Shown: positions 51,660 to 60,158 of the stretch, in pieces
Layout of the letters: each line of letters starts with the position of its first letter
Position numbering within the stretch: position 1 is the stretch's first letter
Source of the DNA: Mesobacillus boroniphilus JCM 21738
GTDB lineage: Bacteria > Bacillota > Bacilli > Bacillales > Cytobacillaceae
Length of the DNA: 64,000 bases
Direction of reading: 5' to 3'
Assembly: GCF_000517385.1 (NCBI RefSeq)
Contig: NZ_BAUW01000012.1
Location: 1 to 64,000 of the forward strand
Program-made: the position numbers and the translations under genes
The notes under the pieces: model-generated
Database searches by the model: none
What the model saw: the letters and a program-made list of their open reading frames with translations, nothing else
Told to the model about the DNA's origin: nothing

Positions 51660-52151
51660 TTACAAAGTATTTTTATTTATCTTCTTTTCCAGGAGTAATT
51701 CATCTCTAATAGGAATCCCATCATACCCTACCATTGGAATTGAGGGTTTGATCTTTCTGGCTTTTTCAACAGCATTGCACAAGACCTGTGATAGCGTGAA
51801 ACCACGTTTTTGCCAGAACTTCAGTGCATTTAAATTATCATTAGTAGTGACTAATTTCAGGACTTCACACCCTTCACTTGCCGCAAGGCTTTCAACCTCC
51901 TGAACGAGAAGGGTTCCGATTCCCTTTCCCTCATCTACGCTATCTAGAGAAATAATCTCACATTCATGTCCGGAAACAATATATGTAATTAAACCATTAA
52001 TTTCCCCATACTTATCAAGTACCACAAACCCATCAAGGTTACTGCAATCATAAACGCCGCTTGAAATCACCATTTGTGGACTTCCCCAGTGAGCCTCAAA
52101 GAATGCTTTAACATTCTCTCTTAAATGTCGGTTTATTTTAATGACTTCCAT
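51660..52151 (-). CDS. GNAT family N-acetyltransferase
   Basis: 163 residues, one GNAT domain: VVLDKYGEINGLITYIV, EIISLDSVDEGKGIGTLLVQ (acetyl-CoA loop EGKGIG) and KLVTTNDNLNALKFWQKRGF, with a C-terminal extension ending in KPSIPMVGYDGIPIRDEL, typical of a common Bacillus subgroup. Substrate unknown. Monocistronic. Confidence 0.88.
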   Translation of the reverse strand: MEVIKINRHLRENVKAFFEAHWGSPQMVISSGVYDCSNLDGFVVLDKYGEINGLITYIVSGHECEIISLDSVDEGKGIGTLLVQEVESLAASEGCEVLKLVTTNDNLNALKFWQKRGFTLSQVLCNAVEKARKIKPSIPMVGYDGIPIRDELLLEKKINKNTL

Positions 52152-52181
52152 AGTCTTACCCCCGCTATTTTTACATCAAAA

Positions 52182-52204
52182 AGAACGCAAACTCTATGCG
52201 TTCT
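52182..52204 (-). terminator. Terminator of the lipoprotein gene
   Basis: AGAACGCA (52182-52189) pairs with TGCGTTCT (52197-52204), with A-run on the + side. Confidence 0.75.
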
Positions 52205-52212
52205 CTTCAGCT

Positions 52213-52758
52213 TTATAACATTTGCCCGGCTAAATCGATTATATCTTCCTTTAACTGCTTATCCGAGACTTTAGGATTATAATAGCCAACACTATAATAG
52301 ATTCCATCCTTTTCAAAAACGAGAGTTCCTTTCATATAATCTCCTGCCGTCCCATCAGCAAGCTCAACTTCCTCCCCTGGACCTTCTGGATAGTCGACTT
52401 TAAAATTATGGACAGTGATTAAAAAAATGATTTTATCCTCTTTGTTTTTTGAAAAACTCTCAAAATTTACTCTTAACTCTTTCCCATCGTGCTCGAAATC
52501 CTCAATGGTCATTTTCAGCGGCATGGCGGCAAAAGGAAGATCCTTTGGCGGCATTACTTCAAATGGCAATGCCTCTAAGCCAACTTTCAAGGATGGTACA
52601 TTATAGAGGATCGGAATACTTTTCAATTGTTCCTCGGTGGCATTCCCAGTCGGTTCAACTTTCTCAAGTTTACTAGTATCGAGCGCTCCATTTTGTTTCT
52701 GCTGGCAGCCGAAAAGCAGTAGCGCCAGGATTATAGGAATAAATGATAACTTTTTCAT
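52213..52758 (-). CDS. Lipoprotein of unknown function
   Basis: 181 residues. Signal peptide and lipobox LLFGC (Cys 18), then a single beta-rich domain: LEALPFEVMPPKDLPFAAMP, DFEHDGKELRVNFESFSKN, DKIIFLITVHNF and the helical end KQLKEDIIDLAGQML. A family of similar Bacillus lipoproteins exists but has no assigned role. Own terminator. Confidence 0.7.
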   Translation of the reverse strand: MKKLSFIPIILALLLFGCQQKQNGALDTSKLEKVEPTGNATEEQLKSIPILYNVPSLKVGLEALPFEVMPPKDLPFAAMPLKMTIEDFEHDGKELRVNFESFSKNKEDKIIFLITVHNFKVDYPEGPGEEVELADGTAGDYMKGTLVFEKDGIYYSVGYYNPKVSDKQLKEDIIDLAGQML

Positions 52759-52828
52759 CTGATCTCCCCCTTAAGTTTTAATACGGAGGAATCTTTGAAA
52801 AGTTTCAAAATTTATCCAAATTTAAAAA

Positions 52829-53782
52829 CTATCTTGTCACTGCCCCGTACTCCGCAGCAAGCTCTTCTCTTAAGAACCTTGCCAGCTCGAGCATGCCAAA
52901 CTTACCTGCTTTTGCTTCAGCATCTGAATTATAATTTGTATTTGTATTGATATCGTAAGTGAAGATTTCATCTGACTCATTTTTGATGAATTCAATTCCG
53001 GCAACATTAATATTATTTGCTTCTAGCACTCTTTTATATTTTTTAATAATTGGATCATTAAAGCGTTCGATCACCTGGAATTTTGGCTTTTCTTCAACCT
53101 CCTCGCCAACAGGGCAGAACAGGTCACCAATCTGGCAGGCATCAGCCGGGCATAGTTCAAAGCCTTCAGATGTGTCGACTCTCACCGCGTAGATGAACTC
53201 GCCGCCGACAAACTCGCATCTGGTGATGTAACTTTCCGGAGCCTGGATGTATTCCTGAATGAGGGTCACACCATCAACGGGTTCTTCAAAAGAAGGTCCA
53301 TCAACATATGCCTTCAGTGCTTCAATCGATTGAAATAGCTGAACGCCAAGACCTTTTCCTGCCCGATTGTGCTTCGTTATAAATGCCTTCCCGTTAAATT
53401 CTTTCGCAGCATCCAATAGCTGCCCTTTCCCGACAGTCGCGATCGTCCTTGGAGTCCTTACACCATGCTTGTTCAGCTCAAGATATTGCTTAACCTTGCT
53501 TACCTCCAGCTCCAGTGCGCGAGATCCGTTGAATACTTTCCGGCTGTGAGCCTCCAGCCAGGCTAAAACCTGGGCAGTATATTCCGGAGCGAAACGATGG
53601 CCTCTTGTGTGGGACGAAGCGCTCATCCTGCTATAAAAAATTCCTTCTGGCGGTTCCTTTGATAAATCAAGCAAGCCCTCGTCCAGATGCCATTCTTCAT
53701 ATGGAACTTTCAGCTCATCAAGCCGCTTTGTCAAATGAACTGTCCAATCGTTATTTTCATGAATGATGTATACTTTGCTCAT
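52829..53782 (-). CDS. ATP-grasp family protein (RimK-like ligase)
   Basis: 317 residues with ATP-grasp elements: central KAFITKHNRAGKGLGVQLF (phosphate-binding loop), VTLIQEYIQAPESYITRCEF, and the metal site in IFTYDINTNTNYN. The N-terminus (PPEGIFYSRMSASSHTRGHR) is a RimK-type pre-ATP-grasp domain. It should ligate an amine to a carboxylate; substrate unknown. It follows the S-box controlled flavin monooxygenase gene by 29 bases, hinting at a sulfur-related pathway. Confidence 0.85.
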   Translation of the reverse strand: MSKVYIIHENNDWTVHLTKRLDELKVPYEEWHLDEGLLDLSKEPPEGIFYSRMSASSHTRGHRFAPEYTAQVLAWLEAHSRKVFNGSRALELEVSKVKQYLELNKHGVRTPRTIATVGKGQLLDAAKEFNGKAFITKHNRAGKGLGVQLFQSIEALKAYVDGPSFEEPVDGVTLIQEYIQAPESYITRCEFVGGEFIYAVRVDTSEGFELCPADACQIGDLFCPVGEEVEEKPKFQVIERFNDPIIKKYKRVLEANNINVAGIEFIKNESDEIFTYDINTNTNYNSDAEAKAGKFGMLELARFLREELAAEYGAVTR

Positions 53783-53811
53783 TATTTTTCATCTCCTTAA
53801 TCTATTGTCTA

Positions 53812-54860
53812 TCAAACAATCACTTGCTTCCTTTTTGCCTCAACAAGTGGCATTACCTGACTAGCAAAGCTTTCCATTTCCTCGAGCTGAGGAGAGAATT
53901 GCAGTAACAGCAAACCCAAGCCAGCTTCTTCATACTCTAAAATCCGCTCGGCGATTTGTTCGGGTGTTCCTATTAAATTTGGCCGCAAACCACGGTTCGA
54001 TACCGAATAATCCTGTAACTGAATCTGCTGTTCAAGCTGGGACTTGCTTGTGAAATCCTTAAAGCCGGCATAGGCACTGGATTCTTTAACATTCGTGATA
54101 CGCTCCAATTCAGCAAAGGCCTCTTCCTCTGTATCCCGGCAAATGACGTAGGCGGCCATTCCGAACTCTGACAGTTCTGGGTTTGACGTAGCAGCCTGCG
54201 GTTTTTCATGTCTGTTATTTTCCATTCAATTTCTTGGACCGTCCCGCCATGCATGACATAGGCATCACATTTTTCAACAATAGTCTGCTTACCTTTCTCG
54301 CTCTCACCGCCAGCGTATAAGATCGGATTAGGCCGCTGGACTGGTTTTGGGAACAGCTTGGTATCCTTCAGCTGATAAAACTTCCCTTCATAAGAGAAGC
54401 TATCTTCACTCCAAAGACCCTTGAGTACATCGATGAACTCTGTAGTCCGCTCATATCGCTCATCATGTTCGGTAAAAATCCCGCCGTATTGACGCGCTTC
54501 TTCCTCCCACCAGGCAGAAACGACATTGAGGGTAAATCGGCCATTGCTGATTTGGTCAATGTTTGCTGCCATTTTTGCAGTGATGGCCGGATTGTGGAAG
54601 CCCGGTCTTACCGCAGCCATGATTTCAATTTTTTCTGTTACCGAAGCCAATGCAGCTGCTGTTGTCCAGGCTTCTAAGGAGTCATGCTCGGGGCCTTTGA
54701 TATCATTAAGATACAATTCGGCGATCAAAGTAGTTGAGTAGCCCCACTCTTCTGCTGACTGAATCACCTGCTTTGCATAATCAAAGGTAGGCGGCATGTT
54801 TTCATCCTCTACGTTCCTTAGCCATCCGCCAAATATCGGCAGCCAAAATCCATACTTCAT
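53812..54860 (-). pseudogene. LLM-class flavin monooxygenase, SfnG-like (one frameshift)
   Basis: About 349 residues from MKYGFWLPIFGGWLRN (AGAGGAGAG upstream). First frame: LIAELYLNDIKGPEHDSLEA, MAAVRPGFHNPAITAKMAAN, NGRFTLNVVSAWWEEEARQY. Second frame: EFGMAAYVICRDTEEEAFAE, LQDYSVSNRGLRPNLIGTPE, LLLLQFSPQLEEME. The break is an A5 run on the coding strand (54204-54208); six A restore it. Family members cleave dimethyl sulfone or related sulfonates with FMNH2. A SAM riboswitch upstream fits a sulfur role. Confidence 0.85.
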
Positions 54861-54956
54861 CACAATCTCTCCTCTGCTCATTTAAACACAACTTAACCAA
54901 CCCGTTAAGTTGGTTTTAAAGGTAAAACATTAGAGACTTAAAAATAAGCCCCCTAA

Positions 54957-55112
54957 ATACAAAAAGCTCCCTTCTTTAAGAAGAGAGCCATAGAATACTC
55001 TCTTCTCATCTTTCAGACAAAATTGTCCGCAGGAATTGGCACAGTATTCGTTAAGAACCTGTTGCCGAGGTTTCGCAGGGCCTTTCCCTCCACCTCTCTT
55101 GATAAGAAGACA
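54957..55112 (-). promoter_or_regulatory. SAM (S-box) riboswitch
   Basis: On the minus strand: CTTATCAAGAGAGGTGGAGG, then GGCCCTGCGAAACCTCGGCA and ACAG, the classical S-box core. Expression-platform terminator GGCTCTCTTC/GAAGGGAGC (54965-54988) with TTTTTG. High SAM would terminate transcription of the monooxygenase/ATP-grasp operon. Confidence 0.95.
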
Positions 55113-55190
55113 TCATGTATTAAATTTTAGTTTAATAAAGTGATAATATTCTAAATTCAAACAAAAGTCAATTCGTTTATCGAAATATTT

Positions 55191-56372
55191 TTATATTCCA
55201 ATCGGAAACCCTGACAGAAATATATTTACCCGCTGAGATGCCTCTATCAGTCTTTCTGGAGGCTGAACCATAGCGATTCTGACGTACCCTTCGCCCTGCT
55301 TGCCAAAAGCATCACCAGGTACGACGGCAATCCCTTCTTCATCAATTAGTTTGAAGGCAAAATCGCGGGATTTCCAGCCGGAAGGAATTTTAGCCCACAC
55401 AAACATCGTTGCCGGAGAATTAGCCACTTCCCATCCGCTGTCCCGAAATCCAGATACCAAAGCATCCCGCCGCGCTTCATACTGCTTTAGCTGATCCTTC
55501 AAGAAAGAATAATCAGAAGTTAGTGCTGCAATCGCTGCTTTTTGGATTGGGTAAAAGATTCCGTAATCGATATGTGATTTAAAGGAAGCTAGGATATTGA
55601 TAACCTGTGAGTTTCCAGCGACATATCCTATGCGGCAGCCTGCCATATTGAAAGTTTTTGAGAGTGAATTGAACTCCACTCCAACTTCCTTCGCACCCGG
55701 TACGGATAAAAAACTGATTTGCGGGTTCCCATCATAAATCAATTCAGAATAAGCGAAATCATGTACGACAAGGATATTATGTACTTTGGCGAATTCGACC
55801 ACCTGTTCAAAAAAGCTGGTGTCAGCCAGTGCAGTGACAGGGTTTCCAGGATAGCTCAAGATCATCATTTTCGTCTTATGTAAAACCTCGAGAGGAATCT
55901 CGTTAAGCTGCGGCAGGAATTTATTTTCCTCCAGCAAAGGCATAGGATAAATAGTTCCGCCTGCAATGGTAACGCTGGCTTCATAGATTGGGTAACCCGG
56001 ATCTGGAACAAGTACATAATCACTAGGATCAATGATCGCTGTAGCAAGATGCGCAAGCCCATCCTGGGAGCCCATCAGCTGCAGGACTTCAGTTTCAGCT
56101 TTAAGTTCTACCGAATAACGCTGATGGTAAAAATATTTTACCGCCTCGTTAAATTCACTAATTCCCTTGAGCGTGTATCCGTATTTCCCCGGATCCATCG
56201 AATATTTAGCAAGTTCCTCCATGACAAAAGAAGGCGGCCCAAAATCCGGACTCCCTATACTCAGGTCAATCACATCTTTCCCGTTCATCAAAGCAGCCTG
56301 CTTACGGTCAACCACTTCCTGAAATATACTTGATGTCATCATTCTAATCTTTTCCGATCCGTAGATATTCAT
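55191..56372 (-). CDS. PLP-dependent aminotransferase, class I/II (LL-DAP aminotransferase-like)
   Basis: 393 residues from MNIYGSEKIRM (GGGGAA about seven bases upstream). Fold-type I signatures: LSIGSPDFGPPSFVMEELAK, QLMGSQDGLAHLATAIIDP, SYPGNPVTALA, HDFAYSELIYDG and the PLP lysine in EFNSLSKTFNMAGCRIGY; the Arg for the carboxylate is in EGYVRIAMVQPP. Substrate not certain (diaminopimelate, methionine-related or other amino acids). Its neighbour is the S-box operon, transcribed the same way but downstream of its own end. Confidence 0.9.
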   Translation of the reverse strand: MNIYGSEKIRMMTSSIFQEVVDRKQAALMNGKDVIDLSIGSPDFGPPSFVMEELAKYSMDPGKYGYTLKGISEFNEAVKYFYHQRYSVELKAETEVLQLMGSQDGLAHLATAIIDPSDYVLVPDPGYPIYEASVTIAGGTIYPMPLLEENKFLPQLNEIPLEVLHKTKMMILSYPGNPVTALADTSFFEQVVEFAKVHNILVVHDFAYSELIYDGNPQISFLSVPGAKEVGVEFNSLSKTFNMAGCRIGYVAGNSQVINILASFKSHIDYGIFYPIQKAAIAALTSDYSFLKDQLKQYEARRDALVSGFRDSGWEVANSPATMFVWAKIPSGWKSRDFAFKLIDEEGIAVVPGDAFGKQGEGYVRIAMVQPPERLIEASQRVNIFLSGFPIGI

Positions 56373-56545
56373 GGACATTCCCCTTTACTGTTCATTCATT
56401 CATGATGTTTTCGTTGAGGTTGATTCATCTGAATTTTTAAAATATAAATTCGATTATAGCAGTTTCGTTTGATCAGTACTAGAAAAAATTAAAAATGAGC
56501 TGCTATGCCTACTAGCCAGCATGTGATTAAGCTTTTTTTGCGGAT

Positions 56546-56639
56546 AATACCAGTTGGTGATGCTTTAATACCAGTTAGAGCATCTTTAATACCAGTTGAT
56601 AGGCTTTTAATACCAGTTAACAACGATTTAATTTCAGTC
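56546..56639. repeat. 21-bp periodic array, word AATACCAGTT, five copies
   Basis: AATACCAGTT begins at 56546, 56567, 56588 and 56609, and a degenerate AATTTCAGTC at 56630: five starts, each exactly 21 bases apart. TTT usually precedes the word. Same word family as 59458-59509. Noncoding. Confidence 0.88.
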
Positions 56640-56705
56640 GAGATTCTGGGTAACCGGATATGTTAGAACCGCAATAATCCGATGTTAAAACGAGTCAAAC
56701 AAAAA

Positions 56706-56724
56706 GAGCCGCCCAGGGCAGCTC
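56706..56724 (-). terminator. Terminator at the clpP fragment
   Basis: GAGCCGCCC/GGGCAGCTC stem with AAAAA on the + side; probably the original clpP-type terminator. Confidence 0.65.
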
Positions 56725-56728
56725 TCCA

Positions 56729-56853
56729 CTATGTTCGTGTGATTATTTTATCGATGATCCCATATTCAAGTGCTTCCTGGGAACTCATGAAATAATCCCA
56801 GTCTGTATCCTTTTCGATTTTTTCAACCGGCTGGCCAGTTCTGTCGGATATCA
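56729..56853 (-). pseudogene. ClpP protease, C-terminal fragment
   Basis: About 38 codons: [40 protein letters not shown], the unmistakable end of ClpP including the DxD/FM segment after the catalytic Asp region. The upstream part is replaced by the end of a YolD-like gene at about 56846-56855. Not functional as a protease. Confidence 0.75.
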
Positions 56854-57202
56854 ATCGCGACATCGATCCGTTCCACATCCACAGCGACAATATCCCCGAA
56901 CTGGATTGACATTGCACACCCATCCTCAGCTACCATCCGTACTTCCTTCCTGAGCGGATCTAGGTAATGAACGTGTCCTCTTTCTTCATATGTAAATCCA
57001 TCATCCCACTTCGTGATTTTCACTGGATATGTAAATTCCATGGCGTAGCAAATCCGATTCTCCATCTCCTGGATTTCGTATTCATCGAGCAACGGCATCG
57101 GCTGCCGCAACTCATCCTAGCTAGCTCTCTCAATAACGCTCGATGCTCTGGCATAAAATGAGCAGGCATAAATTTCAGCTTTCCTCGATCTCGTATTCTC
57201 AT
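56846..57202 (-). pseudogene. YolD-like protein, frameshifted and fused into clpP debris
   Basis: From ATG 57202 (AAAGGATGATC upstream): MRIRDRGKLKFMPAHFMPEH, RALLRELAR, then a frame break near 57115. The next frame reads [53 protein letters not shown] and [15 protein letters not shown]. YolD-family proteins accompany Y-family DNA polymerases (UvrX/YqjW) in Bacillus; no such polymerase is here. The 3' end runs straight into clpP sequence. Confidence 0.7.
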
Positions 57203-57285
57203 GCTGATCATCCTTTCGGGAGTACTTAAAGCTATTATATCCCAAACAAACGTTCGTAAACTATACAAATTTATTTTTTCATAAG

Positions 57286-57401
57286 AAAAGCGCAAGCGCC
57301 TTGGTCAGCCCCGACAAGCGTTGGAGGGCGGACCGGTGAAGTCGCTCTTTGACTTCATCGGGCGGACCGAAACGTCTCGAGGGGCTAGGTGCTGGAGCTA
57401 G
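57286..57401 (+). repeat. ~120-bp dispersed structured repeat, copy 2
   Basis: Same element as 14249-14370, with several substitutions (CCTTGGTCAGCCCC, GGACCGGTGAAGTCGC, GCTAGGTGCTGGAGCT). The most diverged of the three copies. Confidence 0.85.
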
Positions 57402-57439
57402 ACACTAATCTAAGTGGATAAATCTTATCCAATCAAAAA

Positions 57440-57455
57440 ACTGGCCTTAGCCAGT
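57440..57455 (-). terminator. Terminator of the metalloprotease gene
   Basis: ACTGGC-CTTA-GCCAGT with six A on the + side. Confidence 0.75.
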
Positions 57456-57830
57456 CTATGCAATCACTTCATGATATTTAAAATAAGTCGAGAGCTTTGA
57501 ATCCACGTGGTCTTTCCATCCATCTAGTGGCACATTCAACTTCTTCAGAATTTTATAGGCATGGACCCATGCACTCATTTCAGCCGTTATCCGATAAGAC
57601 CAATCATTCAGCCACTTTTCATAGTCAAGATCGTCATTGACAAAATCAATACAATGCCCAATCTCGTGGGCAAAGGCATAAACATTTTCCTGTGTGGTCG
57701 ATAATGGAATCGTAATGGACATGTTTGGATTAAAATTGATTTTTTTCTTAGAGTCATAAATCACCTTGCAGTTCAACTTCTCCGCCTCTTCTACTAAAAG
57801 TAAAAAAAGTGCCGTACGTAACCATACCAT
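57456..57830 (-). CDS. ImmA/IrrE-type zinc metallopeptidase-like protein
   Basis: 124 residues. Zinc-protease motif YAFAHEIGHCIDFVNDD (HExxH) with a third ligand likely in TAEMSAWVHAYKIL. Small, without an HTH domain. ImmA/IrrE peptidases cleave phage-type or stress repressors; no repressor gene is adjacent. The hydrophobic start (LRTALFLLLVEEAEKL) is an amphipathic helix more than a signal peptide. Confidence 0.72.
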   Translation of the reverse strand: MVWLRTALFLLLVEEAEKLNCKVIYDSKKKINFNPNMSITIPLSTTQENVYAFAHEIGHCIDFVNDDLDYEKWLNDWSYRITAEMSAWVHAYKILKKLNVPLDGWKDHVDSKLSTYFKYHEVIA

Positions 57831-57990
57831 TTTCCCCTTTTATCTTTATAGTTTTTCTCTCTATTATATCGGTATTTATAAAAATTTATACACCTATTCT
57901 AAATATTCTGAAATAAACCATTTTACAGATAGGACAACTTTTGCTGGCATATCATGATAAAAGGCACCATACCTTGGAGGATGATTAAAT

Positions 57991-59403
57991 ATGAAAATAC
58001 ATGTTGTAAGACCGGGTGACACTTTATGGGCCATTTCGCAAAGCTACCAAACTGCCATTAACCAGATTATTTTAGCGAATGAACTTGATAACCCCAATGT
58101 ATTAGTTGTTGGGCAGTCCCTTGTGATCCCGGAAACTAACCGTGAGTATATCGTCCAGCAGGGAGACAGCTTATGGGCAATTGCCTCTCGTTACAGAGTG
58201 ACCGTACAGGAACTCGCAAGCTATAACAATATCGCAGATCCTTCGCTGATTTTTGTCGGCCAGATGCTTCAGATGCCATATATACTGCATTCCATCCAGT
58301 CTGGAGAAACTCTGTGGGCGATTGCCCGGCAATATGGGGTGACTGTGAACCAAATAGCAGCGGCCAATAATATTTCTAATCCAGCAGTCATTTATCCCGG
58401 CGGGGTTCTGAGGATTCCATTGCCTCCAAAGCCTGTAATTGAAGTGAATACCTATATAACGAGGATGGATGATATAGGCAGAAGAAATGTTCTTTCACGC
58501 GGGAACCTTTTCACTTATCTTACTCCTTTTTCCTATAAGATGGGTGAAGATGGGTCACTCCTGAATCTACAGGATACAAATGTCCTGCAAGCGGCCAATA
58601 TGACCAACACGTCACCATTGTTGACAATTACGAATGAAGCAGATGGCTCGTTCAGTTCAGACCGGGCAGCCGCCATCCTGCGGAATCCAGCCGTCCAGGA
58701 CACATTGTTAACCAATATTCTTGCTAAAATGAAAGAAAAAGGCTATACCGGCTTGAATATCGATTTCGAATACGTCTATCCAGAAGACCGGGAAAACTAT
58801 AATAATTTTTTACGAAAAGCTGTAGCCCGCTTGCATCCTGAAGGCTATACAGTGTCGACTGCACTGGCTCCAAAACAAAGAGCCGATCAGGAAGGTTTGC
58901 TGTATGAAGCGCACGACTACGATGCGCATGGGGAAATTGCTGATTTTGTCGTCATCATGACATATGAATGGGGCTGGTCAGGCGGCAGGCCGTGGGCAAT
59001 CGCGCCGATCAATGAAGTTAGGAAAGTGTTGGACTATGCGGTCACAGCCATTCCGCGCGATAAAATATTGATGGGTGTCCCTTTATACGGAAGAGACTGG
59101 CGTATCCCATGGGTGCAAGGAACCTATGCTCGAACAGTCAGCCCAAAAGGAGCAGTAGAGCTTGCCGCACAACAGGGCGTTAATATCCAATATAATGACA
59201 CGTACCAATCTCCATTTTTCCTCTACACCGATGCAGACGGACAGCAGCACGAAGTCTGGTTCGAAGACGCAAGAAGCGTCCAGGCAAAGTACGATACAGT
59301 AAAAAATTATGGATTGCGTGGAGTCAGCTTCTGGACATTAGGTCCATCATTTCCGCAAAACTGGCCAGTGCTGCACAATAACTTTAGGGTAAAGAAGCTG
59401 TAA
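57991..59403 (+). CDS. LysM-GH18 spore cortex-lytic N-acetylglucosaminidase (SleL/YaaH/YdhD type)
   Basis: 470 residues. Three N-terminal LysM repeats (HVVRPGDTLWAISQSY, YIVQQGDSLWAIASRY, HSIQSGETLWAIARQY), one more than the usual two, then a GH18 barrel with catalytic GLNIDFEYVYPEDR, MTYEWGWSGGRPWAIAPI and GVSFWTLGPSFPQNWP. No signal peptide, as in spore-coat-targeted SleL. It cleaves cortex peptidoglycan fragments in germination. AGGATG precedes the ATG; monocistronic. Confidence 0.92.
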   Translation: MKIHVVRPGDTLWAISQSYQTAINQIILANELDNPNVLVVGQSLVIPETNREYIVQQGDSLWAIASRYRVTVQELASYNNIADPSLIFVGQMLQMPYILHSIQSGETLWAIARQYGVTVNQIAAANNISNPAVIYPGGVLRIPLPPKPVIEVNTYITRMDDIGRRNVLSRGNLFTYLTPFSYKMGEDGSLLNLQDTNVLQAANMTNTSPLLTITNEADGSFSSDRAAAILRNPAVQDTLLTNILAKMKEKGYTGLNIDFEYVYPEDRENYNNFLRKAVARLHPEGYTVSTALAPKQRADQEGLLYEAHDYDAHGEIADFVVIMTYEWGWSGGRPWAIAPINEVRKVLDYAVTAIPRDKILMGVPLYGRDWRIPWVQGTYARTVSPKGAVELAAQQGVNIQYNDTYQSPFFLYTDADGQQHEVWFEDARSVQAKYDTVKNYGLRGVSFWTLGPSFPQNWPVLHNNFRVKKL

Positions 59404-59457
59404 ACATGAAAAATCCTGAGATCAGTAGAATGTTATAATCAAGATTAGTGGGGATTT

Positions 59458-59509
59458 AATACTAATTAATCCGGATATGATACCAGTTTGCCCAGATTTA
59501 ATACCTATT
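59458..59509. repeat. 21-bp periodic array, word AATACCAGTT, three degenerate copies
   Basis: AATACTAATT (59458), GATACCAGTT (59479) and AATACCTATT (59500), each 21 bases apart. Same word and period as the array at 56546-56639, on the other side of the cortex hydrolase. Confidence 0.7.
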
Positions 59510-59602
59510 GTGAAGAATCCTTCATATTTGTCACAGGAAGAGTACTAGTAATAACCCGAAACTTCTCGCTTAAAAACCGTATTAAAACTTCAGGTGAGAG
59601 TC

Positions 59603-59767
59603 ATGTTCAAAATCACGCCACAGTGCTCGGTATGCAAGAAAGAAATCCAAGCTAATGAAGAGATTTTCGTTGAAATGAGGTACCCGGAAACGAAGGGCAT
59701 GGCGGAGATCAAGGCTTTTATCCAGAATCAGGGTAAAATTATTTACGAAGAATGCAATAAAAAATAG
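59603..59767 (+). CDS. Small CxxC protein
   Basis: 54 residues from ATG 59603 (AGGTGAG upstream): FKITPQCSVCKKEIQANEEI, FVEMRYPETKGMAEIKAFIQ, then IIYEECNKK. The CSVC pair plus a later Cys suggests a zinc or redox mini-domain. Short proteins of this kind occur widely in Bacillus, but their role is unknown. Its stop codon lies inside the AGGAGG that would serve the next frame. Confidence 0.65.
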   Translation: MFKITPQCSVCKKEIQANEEIFVEMRYPETKGMAEIKAFIQNQGKIIYEECNKK

Positions 59768-59779
59768 GAGGAGCCTGAA

Positions 59780-59956
59780 ATATTTGTAGAAAAACGGTCA
59801 GAAAAGAGAAGGAAGAAGAAGCAGGATGGTAGCTATAATTTTTGGGATTTCGTTTTTGATATACTGTTCTGGATTCCAGAATTGATCATTCTTCCGTTCC
59901 GGCTGGTTTTCTTTTTATTCAGGTTCCTCGCTAGGTCTATATTTGATGGTATTTAA
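59780..59956 (+). CDS. Small membrane-associated protein, apparent ATA start
   Basis: A 58-codon frame follows AGGAGG (59766-59772) at normal distance, but the codon in start position is ATA, with no ATG/GTG/TTG near. Content: basic FVEKRSEKRRKKKQDGSYNF, then a hydrophobic amphipathic end (DILFWIPELIILPFRLVFFL). Likely coupled to the CxxC gene. Either a non-standard start or a G-to-A difference or error. Confidence 0.45.
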   Translation: MFVEKRSEKRRKKKQDGSYNFWDFVFDILFWIPELIILPFRLVFFLFRFLARSIFDGI

Positions 59957-59981
59957 AAAATCCTGCGAATTAATTTCTTTC

Positions 59982-60086
59982 AACCGTTAATAAAACTCTT
60001 CTAACCGTCGATAAAAGTCCTGCAACCGTTTATATATTCCCAATAACCGTTTAAATAACTGCTGCAACCGTTCATATATCTGTTTA
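59982..60086. repeat. 21-bp periodic array, word AACCGTT, five copies
   Basis: AACCGT begins at 59982, 60003, 60024, 60045 and 60066, exactly 21 bases apart, usually as TGCAACCGTTnATA. Different word, same spacing as the AATACCAGTT arrays. Noncoding; downstream of the convergent ABC operon. Confidence 0.88.
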
Positions 60087-60125
60087 AAATTCAAAAAGAT
60101 CCTAAAACATCTAAAGAATCATCAA

Positions 60126-60152
60126 AACCCTGACCAAAATTGGCCAGGGTTT
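60126..60152. terminator. Terminator of the ABC exporter operon
   Basis: AAACCCTGACCA pairs with TGGCCAGGGTTT around AAAT; symmetric. Confidence 0.8.
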
Positions 60153-60158
60153 ATCATT

